Under the pieces are notes generated by a model, which saw only the letters and a list, made by a program, of their open reading frames with translations, had not been told where the DNA came from and made no database searches. From Elusimicrobiota bacterium (lineage in GTDB: Bacteria > Elusimicrobiota > Elusimicrobia > UBA1565 > UBA9628), in the NCBI GenBank assembly GCA_023249645.1, contig JAHFCF010000011.1, forward strand, positions 34,167 through 98,166: 64,000 nt of DNA, in the 5' to 3' direction. The position numbers and the translations under genes are program-made. Positions 8,885-16,719 of this stretch are shown one piece after another (position 1 is the stretch's first letter; each line of letters begins with the position of its first letter).

Positions 8885-9586
8885 ATGAATAGATTCCAGG
8901 CGGCTGTTGGATTTTTTCTGGCATTGGCAACACCCGTGCAGGCGGCATCGTCCGTGACTATTTCAGGCACCGTGAAGGAGACCTTTGATTCCGGGGGATA
9001 CACCTATGTGCAGGTGGCCACCCCAAGCGGCTCGGAGTGGGTGGCCGTGCCGCCGACCCAGCTGAGTGTGGGCCAGGCCGTGTCCGTCAAGCCCCAGATG
9101 GAGATGCGCGATTTCAAAAGCTCCACTTTGAAGCGGACTTTCGCGCATATTTATTTCGCCGAAAGCCTCGCGCCCCAGGCCCCAGCCCCGGCATCACCTC
9201 CGAAGAAGATCCTGCCGCCCACGCACCAAGGCTCCGGCTCCCATGCCCAGGCCCCCGTGGCCGGTCTGCGCGTGTCCAAGGCCGCGGCTGCCGATGCAGC
9301 GACCATCGCCGAACTCTATGCCCGCCGCGGCGAACTCGAAGGAAAGACGGTCTGCGTGCGCGCGCAGGTGACCAAGGTCTCCCCGCAGATCATGGACAGA
9401 AACTGGATCCATCTGCAGGACGGAACCGGAGATCCGCGCGACGGCTCCCACGATCTGACGGTCACCTCGAAGGCTCTGCCCGCGGTCAAGGACATCGTGA
9501 CGATGCGCGGCGTGCTGCGCAAGGATAAGGACTTCGGCTCGGGGTACAGATACGCCGTCTTGATCGAGGAGGCCAAACTCCAGTGA
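8885..9586 (+). CDS. Exported OB-fold protein next to cytochromes
   Basis: A 233-residue protein with a signal peptide (MNRFQAAVGFFLALATPVQA-A). Two small beta-barrel-like segments are visible: residues 25-80 (VTISGTVKETFDSGGYTYVQV...), and 150-233 (GKTVCVRAQVTKVSPQIMDRNW...LIEEAKL), the second matching the tRNA_anti-like/OB-fold pattern of exported proteins often encoded beside multiheme cytochromes. A Pro/Ala-rich linker (about 95-125) joins them. Start ATG 8885 has a clear AAGGAG seven bases upstream. Its TGA overlaps the GTG of the 15-heme cytochrome gene by four bases, so the two are translationally coupled. Function unknown; a structural or assembly role for the cytochrome is inferred from context. 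Confidence 0.8.
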   Translation: MNRFQAAVGFFLALATPVQAASSVTISGTVKETFDSGGYTYVQVATPSGSEWVAVPPTQLSVGQAVSVKPQMEMRDFKSSTLKRTFAHIYFAESLAPQAPAPASPPKKILPPTHQGSGSHAQAPVAGLRVSKAAAADAATIAELYARRGELEGKTVCVRAQVTKVSPQIMDRNWIHLQDGTGDPRDGSHDLTVTSKALPAVKDIVTMRGVLRKDKDFGSGYRYAVLIEEAKLQ

Positions 9587-10851
9587 ATCGGCATTCCGCC
9601 CTCTTCTCGGTCCTCCTGCTGTTCTCCGCCGCGCGCGCCGCGGCGACGCCGGGCGAGTGCAACTCCTGCCACAAATCCATCGCCGCGCATAAATTCACGC
9701 ATGGTCCCGTCGGGGTGGGGATGTGCTCGGTCTGTCATGCCAAGGAACAGAAGGGCGGCAAGCACCACACCTTCACTCTGAGCAAACCGGAGCCCGAACT
9801 CTGCCTCTCCTGCCATGACGCCATGCGCGCCAAGATCGAGAAAAGCAAGGTCGAGCATCCCGCGATCGCCGCGGGCGGCTGCACGGCCTGTCACAGCCCG
9901 CACGGCTCCGCGGACCGCTTCTTCCTGAAAGATGTTTCCATGGACAAGGTCTGCTCGGCCTGCCATGAGCCCCACACCCAGGGCGCCATCGTGCACCCTC
10001 CGGTCGGGAAATCCTGCGCCCTCTGCCATCAGCCCCACGGCTCGGACAACGACCATCTTCTCGCCAAGCCCGTGCCCGAGCTCTGCCTCGACTGCCACCA
10101 GCAGGTCCGGCCGCAATTCCTGGGCAAGCACATCCATCCTCCGGTCCAGAAGGGATGCCCGACATGCCACAACCCGCACAGCGCGCCGAAGAAATTCCTT
10201 CTGCAGGCTGAGGTCAAGGACTTGTGTTTCCAATGCCATGAGCCGATCGCCAAATTGATCAGGGAATCCAAACGCGTGCACCCGGCCATCCTGAAGGCCG
10301 GCTGTACGGGCTGCCATACCCCGCATACCTCCGACCAGAACAAGCTCCTCAAGCTGCCCATGAAGGAGCTCTGTACCGGCTGCCACAAGGAGAAGGCCGC
10401 CGAGCTCAAAAGCCAGTTCCTGCATGGGCCCGTCGCCCAGAATCAGTGCGAAGGCTGCCACAATCCCCATGCGGCCAATAATCCGCACATCCTGACGACT
10501 TACTTCCCGGAACCGTTCTACAATCCCTATCAGGACGGGCTCTACGCCTTATGCTTCAACTGCCATGAAAAAGACATCGCCCGGGACAAGAAGACCGTCC
10601 AGCTCACGAACTTCCGCAACGGCGAGACCAATCTGCATTACGTCCATGTGCATTCCGAGAAGGGGCGCAGCTGCAAGGCCTGCCACCAGGTGCACGCCAG
10701 CGACCAGGACAAGCACGTGCGCAACGATGTCCCCTTCGGCAACTGGATGCTGCCCATCAATTTCAAGAGGAATGAGAACGGGGGCACCTGCGTCGTGGGA
10801 TGCCATAATCCCAAGGCCTACAACCGCAAGAAGGCCGTGCACAACCCATGA
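9583..10851 (+). CDS. Exported multiheme c-type cytochrome (14 CxxCH + one CX3CH)
   Basis: A 422-residue protein with signal peptide (residues 1-21, ending ARAAA). It carries 14 canonical CxxCH motifs, mostly in pairs separated by about 25-30 residues in the style of the doubled-CxxCH domain (for example CTACHSPH, CALCHQPH, CPTCHNPH), and a final CVVGCH at residue 403, which has one extra residue between the cysteines. The repeated CHxPH pattern is typical of periplasmic or extracellular electron-transfer cytochromes. Start is GTG 9583, overlapping the upstream stop by four bases; the downstream gene overlaps its stop in the same way. The tight trio suggests one complex. A protein partner for the 46-heme chain encoded divergently is plausible. 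Confidence 0.92.
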   Translation: MNRHSALFSVLLLFSAARAAATPGECNSCHKSIAAHKFTHGPVGVGMCSVCHAKEQKGGKHHTFTLSKPEPELCLSCHDAMRAKIEKSKVEHPAIAAGGCTACHSPHGSADRFFLKDVSMDKVCSACHEPHTQGAIVHPPVGKSCALCHQPHGSDNDHLLAKPVPELCLDCHQQVRPQFLGKHIHPPVQKGCPTCHNPHSAPKKFLLQAEVKDLCFQCHEPIAKLIRESKRVHPAILKAGCTGCHTPHTSDQNKLLKLPMKELCTGCHKEKAAELKSQFLHGPVAQNQCEGCHNPHAANNPHILTTYFPEPFYNPYQDGLYALCFNCHEKDIARDKKTVQLTNFRNGETNLHYVHVHSEKGRSCKACHQVHASDQDKHVRNDVPFGNWMLPINFKRNENGGTCVVGCHNPKAYNRKKAVHNP

Positions 10852-11804
10852 ACTGGGGGAGGCTGGCCTTCCTGCTGTGGCCAGCCCTGGCGGTCTGCTC
10901 GCCCCTGGGAGACGCGCATCCTTTGCGCAACGTCCCCGAGGGCGCCGCCGCCCTGCCCTTCTCTCTCAAGGATTCCCAAGGCAAGGTCTACGGACTCGAC
11001 GCTTTCCAGGGCAGGCCCCTGGTGATCTGCTATTTCCGACCGGGACAAGCGTTCTCCGAGAAAGTCCTGGGATGGCTCAGCTCCAGCCATGCCCAGTTCT
11101 CTAACCAGGGCGTCTCCTTTCTGGGAGTGTATTATCAGGCGCCCGACGAAGCGGCAATCCCGATGGCGCGCGTTCCATTCCCCATCCTGCAAGACCCGCA
11201 GCGCGAATTCTACGGCTCCTGGGGCCTCTTCATCCTGCCGACGACGATCGTCCTGGACCGCGAGCACCGCGTGCGCGCCACCTTCTCCAGCAGCCAGTCC
11301 GACTTCGAGAGATTCCCCCACGCCATCAACAAGATCCTCGGCATCAAGGAACAGCCAGTCCGGACCCTGGTCACCGCTTCCACGGCGACGGCGCTCAGCC
11401 CGCAGCTGCGCCTGGCCCAGGCGCTCTGGGACAAGAAGCAGCCTCAGGAAGCCTTGGCCCTGCTGGAGCCTTTGAACCGATCCCGGGAGGCTGACTGCGC
11501 GTCCGAGACTTTAGCGGCGACGGCGCTTTTGCACCTGGAGCGCGCCGCGCAGGCCAGGCCTCTTCTGGAAAAATGCCTCCAGGAGAATCCCGCGCATGTC
11601 GAGGCGGGATTGCTTCTGGGCCGCGCCTTGACCCTCTTGGGAGAATACCCGGCGGCCGAGAGCCGGCTGACCCAGGCCGCTGTGCTGACCCCGGACTCCC
11701 AACGCGCCCATTTTTATCTGGGCAACCTCTATGAGAAGATGGGGCGTCAGGATCGCGCCCTGGCCGAATATCGCAAGGCCCTGGAACACCTGCTCGCACC
11801 CTGA
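10848..11804 (+). CDS. Thioredoxin-fold (AhpC/TlpA-like) protein with TPR tail, no catalytic cysteines
   Basis: A 318-residue exported protein (signal peptide about 1-23). Residues 30-165 follow the peroxiredoxin/TlpA fold: LPFSLKDSQGKVYGLDAFQG, RPLVICYFRPG, then FILPTTIVLDREHRVRATF, including the cis-Pro loop LPTT. The usual CxxC position reads FRPGQAF, so both redox cysteines are missing and the domain cannot be a classical thiol oxidoreductase. Residues 185-318 hold three or four TPR units (ALWDKKQPQEALALLEPL, LLLGRALTLLGEYPAAESRL, FYLGNLYEKMGRQDRALAEY). A scaffold or assembly factor for the preceding cytochrome is inferred. ATG 10848 overlaps the upstream stop (ATGA). Confidence 0.85.
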   Translation: MNWGRLAFLLWPALAVCSPLGDAHPLRNVPEGAAALPFSLKDSQGKVYGLDAFQGRPLVICYFRPGQAFSEKVLGWLSSSHAQFSNQGVSFLGVYYQAPDEAAIPMARVPFPILQDPQREFYGSWGLFILPTTIVLDREHRVRATFSSSQSDFERFPHAINKILGIKEQPVRTLVTASTATALSPQLRLAQALWDKKQPQEALALLEPLNRSREADCASETLAATALLHLERAAQARPLLEKCLQENPAHVEAGLLLGRALTLLGEYPAAESRLTQAAVLTPDSQRAHFYLGNLYEKMGRQDRALAEYRKALEHLLAP

Positions 11805-11811
11805 ATTCTCT

Positions 11812-12180
11812 TCAGCTGGGAAGGATGGCCGGTTCGCTCAGAGCCCCGAGGCCCTGGACTTGGCTCAGGCGCGTCTCGATCTCGTCGAGCTCCTGGATCT
11901 GCTGGCGCTTCTGATCCGCCAGGCGGCTGCCTGAGCTGACCAGGGAATAGGTGTTCTGCTTTTCCGCCTCCAGAAGGATGTCCTCGGCCCGGATGTGATC
12001 CACGGCCGGGGCCCGGCCGGAGAAGACCGCGGACGCTTGCTCGGCGATCTCGTGGAAGGCGTCCCATTCGTTGAACAGACCGTCCAAAAGCACTCGGAGG
12101 ACCAGGCCCACGCCGATGAGGCCGAAGGCCAGGCTGCTGATGAACCTCATGTAGAGTTCCATTTTCAGTTCCTCTTCCAT
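11812..12180 (-). CDS. Small single-span membrane protein, unknown
   Basis: About 122 residues: a short polar N-terminus, one transmembrane segment (about residues 9-28, FISSLAFGLIGVGLVLRVLL), then a mostly helical, charged soluble part ending in a predicted coiled coil (QKRQQIQELDEIETRLSQ). No family recognised. Two starts compete: ATG 12180, which sits four bases after a TACAAT box, and ATG 12162, which has GAGGAA upstream. It is transcribed divergently from uvrB and its stop lies 8 bases from that of the TPR gene (convergent). Confidence 0.6.
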   Translation of the reverse strand: MEEELKMELYMRFISSLAFGLIGVGLVLRVLLDGLFNEWDAFHEIAEQASAVFSGRAPAVDHIRAEDILLEAEKQNTYSLVSSGSRLADQKRQQIQELDEIETRLSQVQGLGALSEPAILPS

Positions 12181-12226
12181 CCCTATTGTAGCCGAAGGAC
12201 CGGCCGGCATTCAGGGGCGAAGGGCC

Positions 12227-12262
12227 TAGACGGGCCTAGGTCTTTGGGCCTATAATAGGACC
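12227..12262 (+). promoter_or_regulatory. uvrB promoter with GGCCTA words and leaderless-type spacing
   Basis: Two GGGCCTAG words (starting near 12229 and 12239) precede a consensus TATAAT at 12251-12256, followed by AGGACC and the ATG at 12263. Six bases between -10 box and ATG predict a leaderless uvrB mRNA. A weak -35 (TAGACG) lies 18 bases upstream of the -10. The GGCCTAG/CCTAGG words belong to the intergenic set seen at 4319, 16340 and 33411. Confidence 0.5.
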
Positions 12263-14299
12263 ATGGGTCTTTTCAAACTCCAGTCCCCCTTCAAGCCCGC
12301 GGGCGACCAACCAGCCGCCATCGCCCAGCTTTCGCGCCGTCTGCGGGAGGGCTCGCGCCACCAGGTCCTCTTGGGCGTGACCGGTTCGGGCAAGACCTTC
12401 ACCGCCGCCCATGTCATCAGCCAGCTACAGCGCCCGACCCTGGTCCTTTCGCCCAACAAGGTCCTGGCCGCCCAGCTCTACGCCGAGTTCAAGGCCCTCT
12501 TCCCGGAGAACGCGGTCGAATTCTTCATCTCCTACTACGACTACTACCAGCCCGAGGCCTACGTTCCCTCGACCGACACCTACATCGAGAAAGACTCGGC
12601 CATCAACGACCGCATCGACCGACTGCGGCTGAAGTGCACGAGCTCCCTCTTGTCGAGAAAAGACGTCATCGTCGTGGCCTCGGTCTCCTGCATCTACAAC
12701 ATCGGCTCTCCGGAAAACTTCCGCAGCTCCTCCATCCCCCTGGCAGTCGGCTACAAGACCTCGCGCGCCCGCTTCATAGAAGACTTAGTCCGTATTCACT
12801 ATGAGCGCAACGAGACCGAATTCTCGCGCGGCAAGTTCCGCGTCAAGGGCTCGATCGTTGATGTTTTTCCCGCCTCCCAGGAAACGGCCCTGCGCGTGGA
12901 ATTGGGCTCGGAGAAGGTCGAGTCCATCACGGAGTTCGATCCCTTGACCGGCAGCCGCATCCGCCAGAGGGATCGCGAATGGATCTACCCTGCCAAGCAC
13001 TTCATCACGCCCGGGCCGCAGCTCGAGCAGGCCTTTGTCGCGATAGAAGAAGAACTCAAAGAGAGGCTCGAGTTCTTCCAGAAGAAAGGCCAGCTCCTGG
13101 AAGCGCAGCGCTTGAAGGAGCGCACGCGCTACGACCTCGAGATGCTCCGTCAAGCCGGTTTTTGCCGCGGCATCGAGAACTACTCGCGGCCTCTCACCGG
13201 CCGGCCCGCCGGAGAGCGTCCCTTCTGCCTCATCGACTACTTTCCCAAGGACTATCTGCTCCTCATCGACGAGTCGCATGTCTCGATCCCTCAGATCGGC
13301 GGCATGTACGAGGGCGACCGGTCCCGCAAGCAGACGCTGATCGATTTCGGCTTCCGCCTGCCCTCGGCCTTGGACAACCGGCCGCTCAAGTTCCCGGAGT
13401 TCGAAGCCTTGGCCCACCAGACGGTCTACATCTCGGCCACGCCGGGGCCCTATGAGCTCAAAAAATCCCGCGGCGAGGTCGTGGAGCAGGTCATCCGCCC
13501 GACCGGCCTGGTCGACCCGGAGGTCCTGGTCGTGCCGAGCGAAGGTCAGATCGAGGACCTCATCGCCCGCATCCAGACGCACACCGGCCGCAAGGAACGG
13601 ACCCTGGTGACGACCTTGACCAAGCGCACGGCCGAGGATCTCACCGCCTTCCTCGCGCAAAAAGGTCTGCGGTCGCGCTATCTTCACTCGGACATCGAGT
13701 CCTTGGAGCGCATCGAGATATTAAAAGACCTGCGCGAGGGAAAATTCGATGTCTTAGTCGGCATCAACCTCTTGCGCGAGGGCCTGGACCTGCCTGAGGT
13801 CTCCTTGGTCGCGATCCTGGGAGCCGACCACGAGGGATTCCTGCGCTCGGAAACGACGCTGATCCAGATCGCCGGCCGCGCGGCGCGCAATGTGGGCAGT
13901 TCCGTCATCCTCTACGCGGACGTGCGCACGGGCTCGATCAATCGGGCGCTTTCAGAGATGGACCGCCGCCGAAAAAAACAGATCGAACACAACAAACTCC
14001 ACCACATCACGCCGAAAACCATCGTCAAGGCCGTCTCCCGGCTCGAAGAGTTCGAGCTCGGGGCCAAGAGGACCGGCCTGGGAGTGCTGCGCCGCACGGA
14101 AACCCCACTCTCGGCCAAGGAGATCCCGGACCTCATCGTGGAGCTGGCCTCGCGCATGCGCGCGGCGGCGGACAACCTCGACTTCGAGACAGCCGCGGCT
14201 TTGCGCGACGAGTGGCTGGAGCTTCGCGAGATGGCGGTGCGGCCCAGAAAGTCGTCGCGGCATGGCTTGTTCCGCCCCAAATCAAGCCAATCGGCATGA
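12263..14299 (+). CDS. uvrB: Excinuclease ABC subunit B
   Basis: The DNA-damage-loading helicase of nucleotide excision repair, 678 residues, close to the family norm. Walker A GVTGSGKT is at residues 38-45; the damage-probing beta-hairpin region with [20 protein letters not shown] follows at about 90-110; the DEAD-type motif reads LLIDESH near 335; helicase motifs V/VI ([23 protein letters not shown]) are present; a C-terminal UVR domain (about 625-660) would bind UvrC. The last 17 codons (after MAVRP) differ from the leftover uvrB tail found 1.3 kb downstream and are partly encoded by a palindromic repeat (14281-14332), so the native C-terminus appears to have been replaced. Core function should be intact. 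Confidence 0.97.
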   Translation: MGLFKLQSPFKPAGDQPAAIAQLSRRLREGSRHQVLLGVTGSGKTFTAAHVISQLQRPTLVLSPNKVLAAQLYAEFKALFPENAVEFFISYYDYYQPEAYVPSTDTYIEKDSAINDRIDRLRLKCTSSLLSRKDVIVVASVSCIYNIGSPENFRSSSIPLAVGYKTSRARFIEDLVRIHYERNETEFSRGKFRVKGSIVDVFPASQETALRVELGSEKVESITEFDPLTGSRIRQRDREWIYPAKHFITPGPQLEQAFVAIEEELKERLEFFQKKGQLLEAQRLKERTRYDLEMLRQAGFCRGIENYSRPLTGRPAGERPFCLIDYFPKDYLLLIDESHVSIPQIGGMYEGDRSRKQTLIDFGFRLPSALDNRPLKFPEFEALAHQTVYISATPGPYELKKSRGEVVEQVIRPTGLVDPEVLVVPSEGQIEDLIARIQTHTGRKERTLVTTLTKRTAEDLTAFLAQKGLRSRYLHSDIESLERIEILKDLREGKFDVLVGINLLREGLDLPEVSLVAILGADHEGFLRSETTLIQIAGRAARNVGSSVILYADVRTGSINRALSEMDRRRKKQIEHNKLHHITPKTIVKAVSRLEEFELGAKRTGLGVLRRTETPLSAKEIPDLIVELASRMRAAADNLDFETAAALRDEWLELREMAVRPRKSSRHGLFRPKSSQSA

Positions 14300-14332
14300 A
14301 GCTGCCGAATGGCTTGCCAAACGGCAACTCTT
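14281..14332 (+). repeat. Two-hairpin repeat, copy 1 (at uvrB stop)
   Basis: AAGCCAATCGGCA (14284-14296) pairs with TGCCGAATGGCTT (14303-14315) with one mismatch, and TTGCC (14314-14318) pairs with GGCAA (14323-14327) around an AAAC loop. A second copy at 16720-16766 keeps both hairpins, with a compensating change in the second stem (TTGCT/AGCAA). The uvrB stop codon lies inside the first hairpin loop. Confidence 0.75.
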
Positions 14333-14360
14333 CGAGTATAATAGATTCAAGGGAAATACC

Positions 14361-15503
14361 ATGACAAGCTTCGCCAGACATTTTGATTTCAAGAAAAATC
14401 TAATAAAAAACAGCCTTTTTCTTTTTGGCCCAAGAGGGACCGGGAAAAGCTATTGGATCAAAAAAACGCTGGGCGGCATCCCCCTCTTCGACCTCCTTGA
14501 TAGCGACGTCTATGACCGCCTCATGAGAAGGCCCAAACAACTCTCGGAGGAAATCACCCCAGGGGAGAAGTTCGCCATCATCGATGAGATTCAAAAAATC
14601 CCCAGGCTCCTCGATGAGGTCCACCGCTTGATCGAGGAACGCCACATCCACTTCCTGCTCACGGGCAGTTCGGCCAGAAAGCTGCGGCGCGGAGGTGCGA
14701 ACATGCTGGGCGGCCGCGCGTGGGAGGCCTCGTTCTACCCGCTCACATCAGAGGAAATCCCCGGGTTCGACCTGCTCAAGTATGTCAACCGGGGCGGCCT
14801 TCCCAAGGTCTATCTCTCCAAATTTCCCGCAGAAGATCTGAAGGCTTACGTTCAGATCTACATCAAAGAGGAAGTCCAGGCCGAGGCGCTGACGAGGAAC
14901 ATCGAGAACTTCGTACGCTTCATGGACGTCCTGGCTTTGTCCAACGGCTCGGAGATCAACTACCAGAACCTCGCCAACGACGCGGGCGTACCTCCTCGGA
15001 CCATCGAAAATTACATCTCCATCCTCAAAGACACGCTCATGGGTTTTGAGCTCTTCCCGTTCCTGGCGACGAAGACCAGGAAAGCCGTCACGCGCTCGAA
15101 ATTCTATTTCTTCGACATCGGCGTCGTGAACCATATCACCCAGCGGACCCCCATCTCGGCCGGCAACCCCGCGTTCGGCGACGCCTTCGAGCATTTCATC
15201 GTCATGGAGATCAGGGCCTACCTCGGCCTGACGGGCAAGGACACCCCCCTTCATTTTTGGCGGACCAAGAACGGCTTCGAGGTGGACCTGGTCGTTGGGA
15301 ACAAACTCGCCGTTGAGATCAAGGCGACGAAGCAGGTCAGTCCCAAGCACATCAAGGGACTTCATGCCCTCAAGGAGGAAGGCCTGGTTGAAAATTATGC
15401 CGTGGTCAGCCTCGACCCGGTCACGCGGAACATGGCCACGGGGATCAAGGCCATCTTCTGGCAGGATTTTCTGAAGATGCTATGGAAAGGCAACCTGGTT
15501 TAA
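14361..15503 (+). CDS. AAA-type ATPase with DUF4143 domain
   Basis: A 380-residue protein of the AAA_14/DUF4143 family. Walker A GPRGTGKS is at residues 23-30, Walker B FAIIDEIQKI near 71-80, a sensor-like LLTGSSARKLRR near 96. A winged-helix region (NYQNLANDAGVPPRTIENYISIL) follows at about 200-225, then the nuclease-like DUF4143 part (FWRTKNGFEVDLVVGNKLAVEIKAT, about 300-325) with the D-x(n)-E-x-K pattern of PD-(D/E)XK enzymes. Family members are common, sporadically distributed accessory genes; substrate unknown. Start ATG 14361 follows AAGGGA; a TATAAT lies at 14337-14342. It sits between uvrB and a leftover uvrB tail, so it is probably recently acquired. A decayed relative occurs at 40128-40754. 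Confidence 0.9.
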   Translation: MTSFARHFDFKKNLIKNSLFLFGPRGTGKSYWIKKTLGGIPLFDLLDSDVYDRLMRRPKQLSEEITPGEKFAIIDEIQKIPRLLDEVHRLIEERHIHFLLTGSSARKLRRGGANMLGGRAWEASFYPLTSEEIPGFDLLKYVNRGGLPKVYLSKFPAEDLKAYVQIYIKEEVQAEALTRNIENFVRFMDVLALSNGSEINYQNLANDAGVPPRTIENYISILKDTLMGFELFPFLATKTRKAVTRSKFYFFDIGVVNHITQRTPISAGNPAFGDAFEHFIVMEIRAYLGLTGKDTPLHFWRTKNGFEVDLVVGNKLAVEIKATKQVSPKHIKGLHALKEEGLVENYAVVSLDPVTRNMATGIKAIFWQDFLKMLWKGNLV

Positions 15504-15518
15504 TCTCCACAAGAGAGG

Positions 15519-15596
15519 GCCGCGGCTCTGCGCGACGAGTGGCTGGAGCTTCGCAAGATGGCGGTGCGGCCCAAGACCCGGCTCAGCCGCCAGTAA
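15519..15596 (+). pseudogene. Leftover 3' end of uvrB
   Basis: These 26 codons read [17 protein letters not shown] then KTRLSRQ and a stop. The first 55 bases (15519-15573) match uvrB 14192-14246 with two differences. It is therefore a second copy of the uvrB 3' end with what looks like the original tail, separated from the gene by the AAA/DUF4143 insertion. It has no start codon of its own. Confidence 0.85.
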
Positions 15597-15653
15597 AGGC
15601 AAAACCTCCATGGGCTTCACCCCGTTGAGAAGAAACCCACATTTCACCGTCAC

Positions 15654-16226
15654 TCATTGATCGACTTGATGATAATCAGGACCTGACATGTACCAATAGA
15701 AAACCGGGTCTTCATTTTTTTGATTGAGCAGCAAACACCCGATTGCCTGCAATCTCGCAGTAATCTGAGCCTCTCCCGATTTCCTCTTGAGCTGGTCTTG
15801 AGAATCAAGCGCCGGCTTTTCCCCAGCCAGAACTGCCTCTTGCGCCGCCTTGTTTCGCTCCAACTCCAACGCATGCGTGGCAGTTTGCGCACCAGGCAAT
15901 TCGTTTTTTGTTTCCACGAACATGAGTTTGGCTTCACCCAACACAGTGTCAGACACAAAGAACACGTTAGACGGCAGAGAACCCCCTCGAAAAATCACAT
16001 GCCGTCTGCCCACATTGAGTCGGGCCTCTTCTGTCACAAGATCACACAACGCTTTGCTCTGCCGCTGCTGGGCCGCTCTCTCTTGAGCCGAATGTTTTGC
16101 GATCCTCTTTGTGTGAGTCTTGACGTTGGCTACCAGGCCCTTCGCTTCCCCGAAGGGGGCGGGCTGAGCATCCGCATTTATTCCTGCCGTTGTTAAGACT
16201 GCAACCAGCATGACCAAACTTTTCAT
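15654..16226 (-). CDS. Secreted protein of unknown function
   Basis: 190 residues with a clear signal peptide (MKSLVMLVAVLTTAGINADA-Q). The mature part is helical and charged, with Lys/Gln-rich stretches (HTKRIAKHSAQERAAQQRQ) and a central VIFRGGSLPSNVFFVSDTVL; one Cys early and one near the C-terminus could form a disulfide. The DNA is less GC-rich than its neighbours, which suggests acquisition. Start ATG 16226 is chosen because GGGGAGG lies seven bases upstream; an in-frame ATG eight codons earlier lacks a ribosome site. No relatives recognised. Confidence 0.75.
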   Translation of the reverse strand: MKSLVMLVAVLTTAGINADAQPAPFGEAKGLVANVKTHTKRIAKHSAQERAAQQRQSKALCDLVTEEARLNVGRRHVIFRGGSLPSNVFFVSDTVLGEAKLMFVETKNELPGAQTATHALELERNKAAQEAVLAGEKPALDSQDQLKRKSGEAQITARLQAIGCLLLNQKNEDPVFYWYMSGPDYHQVDQ

Positions 16227-16352
16227 CGTGGACCTCCCCGTGAATTTCAACTGATTAAATTTTAACGCACTCTCAAGTTTTTTCCCAGGGGCTTTCGACC
16301 CATTTCATGGGCAGTCTTTGGACCTAGCCCCCCCCCGAAAGTCCTAGACCGA

Positions 16353-16370
16353 GTAGGCCAAAAGGCCTAC
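16353..16370. repeat. Perfect hairpin GTAGGCC-AAAA-GGCCTAC
   Basis: Seven-base perfect inverted repeat with a four-base loop, preceded by GTCCTAGACC (16341-16350). Member of the GACCTA/GGCCTA intergenic set. It also opens the hairpin cluster that fills 16353-16766. Confidence 0.7.
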
Positions 16371-16421
16371 ATCTCGATGAGGATTTTAAGGCAGTTCTAC
16401 ATGCGCGCAACAACGAACACC

Positions 16422-16573
16422 TTGCGCACGCCGTGCGTGCGCAATTCCCCGCTACTTTCTCGCTTTCTCCGATTCCACGAAGAGTATCCGGTTCTGATTT
16501 CCACAACACCCCTGGAGGATCAGAAGTGCCCCAGATTTCCGACGCGCTTCTTCGGAAATCTGCATCCGAAGAA
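16422..16573. repeat. Inverted repeats in the 16.4-16.6 kb gap
   Basis: Three structures: TTGCGCACG (16422-16430) with CGTGCGCAA (16436-16444); CAGATTTCCG (16532-16541) with CGGAAATCTG (16553-16562); and TTCTTCGG (16548-16555) with CCGAAGAA (16566-16573). The last two share bases, so they are mutually exclusive folds. A weaker pair TTCTGAT (16492) / ATCAGAA (16519) lies between. No convincing protein-coding frame covers this gap. Confidence 0.6.
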
Positions 16574-16600
16574 TTACAGCTGCCACAAAATCGACCAGAG

Positions 16601-16627
16601 AAAAGGTCACGCACTGCGTGACCTTTT
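16601..16627. terminator. Bidirectional intrinsic terminator-like hairpin
   Basis: AAAAGGTCACGC (16601-16612) and GCGTGACCTTTT (16616-16627) form a perfect 12-base stem with a 3-base loop. The A-run on one side and T-run on the other fit a Rho-independent terminator working in both directions. It lies between the oppositely placed dut operon end and the 15654-16226 gene start. Confidence 0.6.
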
Positions 16628-16646
16628 AGGAAGAAAACAACATGCT

Positions 16647-16677
16647 ACGATTCTCCACGCCCCGCGTGGAGAATCGT
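16647..16677. repeat. Perfect 14-base hairpin with CCC loop
   Basis: ACGATTCTCCACGC (16647-16660) and GCGTGGAGAATCGT (16664-16677) are exact reverse complements around a 3-base loop. Such a long stem with a minimal loop is unusual in a bacterial intergenic gap; no flanking gene needs it as a terminator because one on each side is already present. Confidence 0.7.
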
Positions 16678-16703
16678 AAAAACCCAGTCCGCTTCGCGGC
16701 CTG
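16678..16703 (-). terminator. Likely terminator of the prfB-dut operon
   Basis: On the minus strand CAGGCCGC (16703-16696) pairs with GCGGACTG (16692-16685) with one mismatch around a GAA loop, followed by GG and TTTTT (16682-16678). It lies about 65 bases after the dut stop codon. Confidence 0.5.
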
Positions 16704-16719
16704 ATGTATTCCTCCCTTG

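Noticed and set aside
13890..15503. A 537-codon frame fusing the end of uvrB region to the AAA/DUF4143 protein
   Set aside because: The first 157 codons overlap uvrB out of frame and are Arg/Ser-rich noise; the family N-terminus and a ribosome site begin at ATG 14361.
16377..16679. A 100-codon plus-strand frame in the hairpin cluster
   Set aside because: No ribosome site, unusual composition, and it is made of inverted repeats; treated as non-coding.
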